Made by a program: the position numbers and the translations under genes
Source: CAYQVW01 sp964421245
GTDB taxonomy: Bacteria; Margulisbacteria; WOR-1; XYC2-FULL-46-14
NCBI GenBank assembly: GCA_964421245.1
Contig: CAYQVW010000008.1
Coordinates: 3,498-67,497, forward strand
DNA length: 64,000 nucleotides
Reading direction: 5' to 3'
Notes under the pieces: model-generated
Databases searched by the model: none
What the model was told of the DNA's origin: nothing
The model's input: the letters and a program-made list of their open reading frames with translations, nothing else
Shown: in pieces, positions 59,326 to 64,000 of the stretch
Layout of the letters: every line of letters begins with the position of its first letter
Position numbering within the stretch: position 1 is the stretch's first letter

Positions 59326-60648
59326 ATGGCTTCAGGTTTAAGTCTTAGAGGAAATTTATTGTCAGTTCCGGTTTCTGCTCGGAATATATACACAGATTCT
59401 CCATTAGGAAAGGTGAATGTTGTTGATGGACAGGTCAAATTGGATTTATCCCAGGCAATTGCCTGTGGGATTAAGCTTGATTATTTAGAAGGAAAAGATC
59501 TTGCTGCGGAAGTGGGTGCAGGAATTAGTGCGGTTAATGCGCCTCTTGCTCTTAATGCTATAAACAAAAAAGATGAGGGGCTTGCAACTGCTTTAGCTAC
59601 CACCTTAGCAATTCTTGCAGAAGGAATTTTTCTGGTCGGTCCGCATGTTTGGGATTCTATTGAGGGATCTCCAGATATTAGTATGAGTGACCAGGAAAGT
59701 GGTGGAAGTCATGTTCTCGTACAGTTAGGGGATCAGGCAAGAGAGCGGGTCCGAAGTAGTCTGATTAGGGATACGGTAATGGGAGAGGTAGGAAAGATCG
59801 AAGTCGATGAAGAGGCTTTTGACGTTCAGCTGTTTCCATGGACTGGAACATCTGAATATGTTGAAGCAAAAAGAGAATTATCTGACCCTAGCAGAAAGAG
59901 ATATGTTAGAAGGGTATCAGGATGGGGGTCACAAGATGAATTAAACTTCCTTTCAAACGCCCATAATGATTTAGTAGTTTTAAATCATTTTGAAACAAGG
60001 CTAGGAACAGATCCTTATTGGTTTTTGAATAGAGAACAGGCTGAGGCAGTTGTTTCCACTTATGGTGGTTGGTTAAGAGCTATGAAGGCTAAGTGGATCC
60101 TTTTTGAAGATCGCTCATCATATGGAGGAGTTAAAGAATATTTTTATTTGGGGGTTGAAGAACCAGGATCTGTTTTGATTACACCTCCGCATGATACTGG
60201 AACAGTTGCAACTTATTATGCAAGAGCAAGAGAGCTTGATGACAATATGAGAAGTACAGAATCAGGATATGTGGCAACTGTTGATATTAACGGGAGCCCT
60301 CGAGAAATAGTTCTTAGGCTTAGTGAGGAATTGAGAGAGATTGCTTTAGCTACAAAAGATGATGGTGATTCTGATGCTTCTGTGGAAGATAAAATTATTA
60401 GGGCGATTAATAGTCATTTGACTACTAGAGGAGAAACTAGGTTAAGATATCTATCTCCAAACGAGGCTCAAGCTGTTTTGAAAACTAAGTATGCTGATTA
60501 TTTGAGAAGGCTTGGTTTTGTAGCGATACAATGTTTGCAAGATGGAAAGTTTGCTCTTTGTAGAATTGATGATTCTAGCGTAATCTTAGAAGGAGAAGCT
60601 GAAATGCCTCTGCCTTTTACTCCCACATTTGTAAGGAATATTTTATAG
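59326..60648 (+). CDS. Hypothetical protein
   Basis: 440 residues, not recognised. Residues 1-85 are rich in small residues (LAAEVGAGISAVNAPLALNA, ALATTLAILAEGIFLVG), with a hydrophobic helix at about 88-106. The remainder is acidic and soluble (SDQESGGSHVLVQLGDQARERV, LSNAHNDLVVLNHFETRLG). No catalytic motif. A strong ribosome site (AAGGAGG) precedes the ATG. Lies between the citrate-synthase-like gene and mdh but shares no obvious theme. Confidence 0.6.
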   Translation: MASGLSLRGNLLSVPVSARNIYTDSPLGKVNVVDGQVKLDLSQAIACGIKLDYLEGKDLAAEVGAGISAVNAPLALNAINKKDEGLATALATTLAILAEGIFLVGPHVWDSIEGSPDISMSDQESGGSHVLVQLGDQARERVRSSLIRDTVMGEVGKIEVDEEAFDVQLFPWTGTSEYVEAKRELSDPSRKRYVRRVSGWGSQDELNFLSNAHNDLVVLNHFETRLGTDPYWFLNREQAEAVVSTYGGWLRAMKAKWILFEDRSSYGGVKEYFYLGVEEPGSVLITPPHDTGTVATYYARARELDDNMRSTESGYVATVDINGSPREIVLRLSEELREIALATKDDGDSDASVEDKIIRAINSHLTTRGETRLRYLSPNEAQAVLKTKYADYLRRLGFVAIQCLQDGKFALCRIDDSSVILEGEAEMPLPFTPTFVRNIL

Positions 60649-60669
60649 AAATTTGTTATAATTAACATT

Positions 60670-61587
60670 ATGACAAAGCTCTCTGTAATCGGTGCGGGTC
60701 ACGTTGGCGCAACCTGTGCCAGAAGATTAGTAGAAAAAGATCTTGGTAATGTTGTGTTAGTTGATATTGTTGAAGGAATTCCTCAGGGTAAAGCGCTAGA
60801 TATTTATCAATCTGCTCCAGTAGAAGGATTTAATTCAAAAATAGTTGGAACTAATGACTTTTCAGAAATAAAAGATTCAGACATTGTAGTTGTTACTGCT
60901 GGTTTGGCCCGAAAGCCTGGAATGACTAGAGAAGATCTTCTTAAGAAGAATGCAGCAATCATCACCTCGGTTTGTGAAAATATTAAGAAATACGCTCCAA
61001 ACTCAATCGTCATTTTAGTTACCAATCCACTCGATATAATGACTCAATTGGCATTAAAAGTGACCGGGTTTGATTCAAAACGAGTTATTGGCATGGCCGG
61101 AATGCTCGATTCTGCTCGTTTATCTACATTTATAATGATGGAGACAGGCTGTAAGCCGTCAGAAGTTAAAACAATGATCTTAGGTGGTCACGGTGATTCT
61201 ATGGTAGCAATTGTTAGTCAGACAACTGTTAAAGGGAAGCCAATAACTGAGGTTTTACCAAAAGATCGAATTGACGCAATAGTTGAGCGAGCTCAAAAGG
61301 GTGGGGCTGAGATTGTTAAACATCTTAAGACCGGATCGGCCTTCTATGCTCCATCTGCTGGAGCAGCCTATATGGTTGAACAGATCTTAAATGATAAGAA
61401 AGAGACTATTCCATGTTCTTGTTATCTAACCGGACAATTTGGATTAAATGATGTTTACGTTGGTGTTCCATGTAAACTTGGTAAAAATGGGGTAGAGGAA
61501 GTTGTTGAGATAAAACTCACTGATGACGAAAAAGCTGCGTTGCATGTTTCTGCTGCTGTTGTGACTAAGAATTTTGAACTGCTTTAG
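60670..61587 (+). CDS. mdh: Malate dehydrogenase (LDH-like type)
   Basis: 305 residues. NAD-binding GAGHVGA (8-14) and VDIVEG; substrate arginines R81 (in place of the LDH glutamine) and R87 in ARKPGMTR, N119 in VTNPLDIM, R150 and catalytic H174 in GGHGDSMV. R81 supports malate over lactate. The enzyme links malate and oxaloacetate in the TCA route. A TATAAT at 60657-60662 ends seven bases before the ATG, and there is no ribosome site, so the transcript is probably leaderless. Confidence 0.95.
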   Translation: MTKLSVIGAGHVGATCARRLVEKDLGNVVLVDIVEGIPQGKALDIYQSAPVEGFNSKIVGTNDFSEIKDSDIVVVTAGLARKPGMTREDLLKKNAAIITSVCENIKKYAPNSIVILVTNPLDIMTQLALKVTGFDSKRVIGMAGMLDSARLSTFIMMETGCKPSEVKTMILGGHGDSMVAIVSQTTVKGKPITEVLPKDRIDAIVERAQKGGAEIVKHLKTGSAFYAPSAGAAYMVEQILNDKKETIPCSCYLTGQFGLNDVYVGVPCKLGKNGVEEVVEIKLTDDEKAALHVSAAVVTKNFELL

Positions 61588-61590
61588 TTT

Positions 61591-61740
61591 ATCAGTATAC
61601 CAGTGAACCAGTGTGAGGATATCAGATAAGCAGATTACCAGGAAAGAACCCCAAAATTATTTATTTGCTATTCAATCTGTTTGTCTGTTACTCTGATTTT
61701 CTGATGTCCTCACACGGATATACTGATGCCCTGATATCCT
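61591..61740. repeat. Solo long inverted repeat (ATCAG/CAGTG modules)
   Basis: The left arm (61591-61642) contains ATCAGTATACCAGTG, GTGTGAGGATATCAG and CAGATTACCAG; the right arm (61685-61740), reversed, contains ATCAGTATATCCGTGTGAGG, ACATCAG and CAGAGTAACAG. Same modular style as the four-helix cassette arms, but with no gene inside. It separates mdh from groES. Confidence 0.65.
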
Positions 61741-61750
61741 TAAAACAATG

Positions 61751-61780
61751 TTGACACCATTTAAAGAAATATGTTACTAT
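61751..61780 (+). promoter_or_regulatory. Sigma-70 promoter of groES-groEL
   Basis: TTGACA (61751-61756), 17-18 bases, TTACTA/TACTAT (61774-61780), directly abutting the CIRCE operator. Confidence 0.75.
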
Positions 61781-61806
61781 TAGCACTCAAGCCGTAAGAC
61801 TGCTAA
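61780..61806 (+). promoter_or_regulatory. CIRCE operator (HrcA binding site)
   Basis: TTAGCACTC (61780-61788), nine bases, GACTGCTAA (61798-61806): one mismatch to the consensus TTAGCACTC-N9-GAGTGCTAA. HrcA represses chaperone genes from this site until heat shock. Confidence 0.92.
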
Positions 61807-61810
61807 CAAT

Positions 61811-61838
61811 CCTCCTTCGCCCTTCGTGGCTTCGGAGG
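61811..61838 (+). repeat. REP-like hairpin in the groES leader
   Basis: CCTCC at one end and GGAGG at the other enclose GCCCTTCGTGGC. Related to the units at 5288 and 8951. It would form a hairpin in the groESL leader just ahead of the ribosome site. Confidence 0.5.
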
Positions 61839-61863
61839 ATAAATCTAGGAGGTGAAATATAGT

Positions 61864-62154
61864 ATGGCAAAGAATTTGAAACCATTGGGAGATCGAGTTT
61901 TGGTAAAACCAGCCCCAGCAGAAGAGAAGACTAAATCCGGAATAGTCCTTCCTGATTCTGCAAAAGAAAAACCACAAGAAGGAACTGTCGTTGCAATTGG
62001 CTCTGGCAGGATTCTTGATAATGGACAGAAAGTTCCATTGGAAGTAAAGGTTGGAGACAACGTTCTTTATTCTAAATACGGTGGGACTGAAGTAAAAATT
62101 GAAAATGATGATTTCATCATTTTGCAAGAGAGAGATATCCTAGCGATTAAGTAA
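61864..62154 (+). CDS. groS: Co-chaperonin GroES
   Basis: 96 residues from the ATG at 61864, after TAGGAGGTG. LKPLGDRVLVKPAPAEEKTKSG, the mobile loop GIVLPDSAKEKPQEG, and the C-terminal EVKIENDDFIILQERDILAI are canonical. It caps the GroEL ring. It is controlled by the CIRCE operator at 61780. Confidence 0.97.
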   Translation: MAKNLKPLGDRVLVKPAPAEEKTKSGIVLPDSAKEKPQEGTVVAIGSGRILDNGQKVPLEVKVGDNVLYSKYGGTEVKIENDDFIILQERDILAIK

Positions 62155-62159
62155 TGGAG

Positions 62160-62179
62160 AGCCATGCCATGGCATGGCT
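62160..62179. repeat. 20-bp perfect palindrome between groES and groEL
   Basis: AGCCATGCCATGGCATGGCT reads the same on both strands. In RNA it would form a tight hairpin between the two cistrons and might set the GroES/GroEL ratio. Confidence 0.8.
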
Positions 62180-62206
62180 ATACAGAAAAAAACAGGAGGT
62201 TTAAAC

Positions 62207-63865
62207 ATGGCATCTAAAGATTTAAGATTTGGCGACGAAGCCTGGCGCTCAATGGAAAAGGGCGTGGCTAAAGTTGCTGAAGCAGTAAAGATTACGATGG
62301 GTCCTCGCGGACGTAACGTAGTGATCGAAAAGAAATGGGGATCGCCGACAATTACTAACGACGGCGTAACCATTGCAAAAGAGATCGATCTTGAAGATCC
62401 TTTTGAGAATATGGGAGCACAACTTTTAAAAGAGGTTGCTTCTAAGACCAATGATATTGCAGGTGACGGAACTACCACCGCAACCCTTCTGGGACAGATT
62501 ATTTTTAAAGAAGGGCTAAAAGCTGTAGTGTCTGGAGTAAATCCAATGGCACTTAAGCGTGGTATCAGCAAGGCAGTAGGAACCGCAGTCTCCGAGCTTA
62601 AGAAAACAGCTCGTCAGGTTGAAGATAAAGAAGCTATTGCGCAGGTTGCATCAATTTCTGCCAACAATGACCATGAAATTGGTAACCTTATTGCCAATGC
62701 GATGGAAAAGGTTGGAAAAGATGGAGTAATCACTGTTGAAGAGTCTAAGGGAATTGAAACTTCTTTAGATGTCGTGGAAGGCATGCAGTTTGATAAAGGT
62801 TATGCATCTCCATACATGGTCACAGACCGTGAAAGAATGGAATGTGTTCTTGAAGATTGCATGATTTTAATCACCGACAAGAAGATTACAGCGATCAAAG
62901 ATCTTCTTCCAGCACTTGAAAAGACTGTACAACAGAGCAAACCATTACTGGTTATTGCAGACGATATAGAGGGAGAAGCTTTAGCAACTTTGGTTGTTAA
63001 TAAACTTCGTGGAACCCTTAATGTTGTAGCAGTAAAGGCGCCTGGATTTGGCGACAGAAGAAAGGCTATGTTAGAAGATATTGCAATTCTAACCGGTGGA
63101 GAAGTTGTTGTCGAAGATAAGGGTCTGACCTTAGAAGGAATTCAGGATAATTGGTTTGGAAAAGCCAAGAAAGTAGTAGTACAGAAAGAGAACACTACTA
63201 TTATAGAAGGGGCCGGTCAAGATTCCACAATAAAAGACCGTGTTGCCGAAATCAGAAGAGAATTAGAACAGTCTGATTCTTCTTATGATAAGGAGAAGTT
63301 ACAAGAAAGACTAGCTAAGCTTTCTGGTGGTGTTGCGGTTATTAAAGCTGGTGCTGCTACTGAGACCGAGCTAAAAGAGAAGAAACATCGTATAGAAGAT
63401 GCTCTCTCTGCTACTCGTGCTGCAGTAGAAGAGGGAATAATTGCTGGTGGAGGTTCTGCTTTTATCCACATTCTTCCTGCATTAGATAAATTAGCCAAAG
63501 CAACTACCGGAGATGAGGGGGTTGGAATTGCGATTGTTAGGAGGTCTCTTGAAGCGCCTCTTAAACAAATTGCAAACAATGCTGGATTTGAAGGATCGGT
63601 TGTTGCTGAACGAGTCAAGAATGAAAAGGGTGGGATCGGATTTGATGCCCAGTCTTTTGAATACAATGATATGTTCAAGGTTGGAATTGTTGATCCATTA
63701 AAGGTTACTCGTTCTGCGCTTCAGAACGCTGCTTCAATTGCTTCTATGTTGTTAACAACAGAGGTATTGATTGCAGAAAAGCCTGAACCAGAAAAGGCAC
63801 CAGCAATGCCTGCTGGTGGTATGGGCGGAATGGGCGGAATGGGTGGAATGCCAGGAATGATGTAG
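62207..63865 (+). CDS. groL: Chaperonin GroEL
   Basis: 552 residues from the ATG at 62207, after ACAGGAGG; an in-frame ATG at 62174 lies within the palindrome and is unlikely. KITMGPRGRNVVIEKKWG, GDGTTTATLL (ATP site), EGMQFDKGYASPYMVTD and the C-terminal GGMGGMGGMPGMM tail are all typical. It folds proteins in an ATP-driven double ring. The 3' end is followed by repeats of ACACAGA and a terminator. Confidence 0.98.
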   Translation: MASKDLRFGDEAWRSMEKGVAKVAEAVKITMGPRGRNVVIEKKWGSPTITNDGVTIAKEIDLEDPFENMGAQLLKEVASKTNDIAGDGTTTATLLGQIIFKEGLKAVVSGVNPMALKRGISKAVGTAVSELKKTARQVEDKEAIAQVASISANNDHEIGNLIANAMEKVGKDGVITVEESKGIETSLDVVEGMQFDKGYASPYMVTDRERMECVLEDCMILITDKKITAIKDLLPALEKTVQQSKPLLVIADDIEGEALATLVVNKLRGTLNVVAVKAPGFGDRRKAMLEDIAILTGGEVVVEDKGLTLEGIQDNWFGKAKKVVVQKENTTIIEGAGQDSTIKDRVAEIRRELEQSDSSYDKEKLQERLAKLSGGVAVIKAGAATETELKEKKHRIEDALSATRAAVEEGIIAGGGSAFIHILPALDKLAKATTGDEGVGIAIVRRSLEAPLKQIANNAGFEGSVVAERVKNEKGGIGFDAQSFEYNDMFKVGIVDPLKVTRSALQNAASIASMLLTTEVLIAEKPEPEKAPAMPAGGMGGMGGMGGMPGMM

Positions 63866-63908
63866 GGGACACAGAAGTACACAGATAGGAACACAGACAG
63901 ACACAGAA

Positions 63909-63943
63909 GAGAGGCCAAGCTGAACAGTTTGGCCTCTTTTTTT
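63909..63943 (+). terminator. Intrinsic terminator after groEL
   Basis: AGAGGCCAA (63910-63918) pairs with TTGGCCTCT (63929-63937), followed by a seven-base T run. It is preceded by ACACAGA repeats (63869-63908). The remaining 57 bases hold nothing recognisable. Confidence 0.88.
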
Positions 63944-64000
63944 AAAAAATGGGCAGGATGGGGACATGGTGGAGGGGCCTCGATGATTGATGCTTCTTAA

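Noticed and set aside
1..64000. tRNA or rRNA genes
   Set aside because: No cloverleaf with the GTTCRA-type T-loop and no rRNA-like stretch was noticed by eye; a covariance search was not possible.

Overview
The window is AT-rich, densely coded DNA from what looks like an uncultured bacterium with an outer membrane. It carries a PorV/PorQ-family barrel, other small beta-barrel-like secreted proteins, LolA-like proteins, lipoproteins, a 5108-residue secreted protein with repeated FlgD-type Ig domains, a Re-citrate-synthase-like enzyme, many short palindromic repeats and two four-helix-bundle (23S IVS-type) cassettes. This combination is familiar from candidate phyla such as Margulisbacteria/WOR-1 (Saganbacteria), but no marker gene proves it, so the placement is inference. 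No rRNA, tRNA or CRISPR array was seen.

Layout. 1-5310: the 5' part of a 7TM sensor kinase (runs off the left edge), a GNAT and a radical SAM gene, a methyltransferase-like gene, and an operon of a YgjP-type metallopeptidase, YjbQ and an alpha/beta hydrolase. 5311-12520: small accessory genes, often with their own promoter, separated by palindromic repeats (DUF3800 protein, YfiM-like protein, methyltransferase-like protein, unknowns, an SPFH protein). 12521-25565: carbamate kinase, then secreted proteins (LolA-like, hydrolase with Ig-like tail, LamG-type lipoprotein candidate, Big2 lipoprotein, SH3 protein). 25597-42327: the giant hydrolase/Ig-repeat protein and a PorV-like barrel. 42372-46707: a histidine kinase whose sensor half and catalytic half now lie on opposite strands, and an NtrC-type regulator. 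46841-53186: an inverted-repeat operator, a sigma-54 promoter and a four-gene operon (four-helix protein, membrane protein, 1192-residue HEAT solenoid, EF-hand/NG-repeat protein). 53187-64000: nitrilase, an IS element, FAD oxidoreductase, Re-citrate-synthase-like enzyme, malate dehydrogenase, and groES-groEL under a CIRCE operator.

Regulation is unusually readable. About ten genes have a box GAAATTTT-N11-NNCGATAA resembling a sigma-28 (FliA/SigD) promoter. Several genes have a -10 box 4-8 bases before the start codon, which implies leaderless mRNAs. Two secreted-protein genes share the same TTGCAC-N17-TATACT promoter followed by an intrinsic terminator inside the leader.

The strongest leads are: (1) a four-helix-bundle gene cassette bounded by modular inverted repeats and an apparent 7-bp target duplication, with the uninterrupted site preserved in a paralogous gene; (2) the kinase split within its GAF domain, next to a sigma-54 activator and an uncharacterised sigma-54 operon; (3) the giant gene, whose reading frame contains several intergenic-type repeat units.
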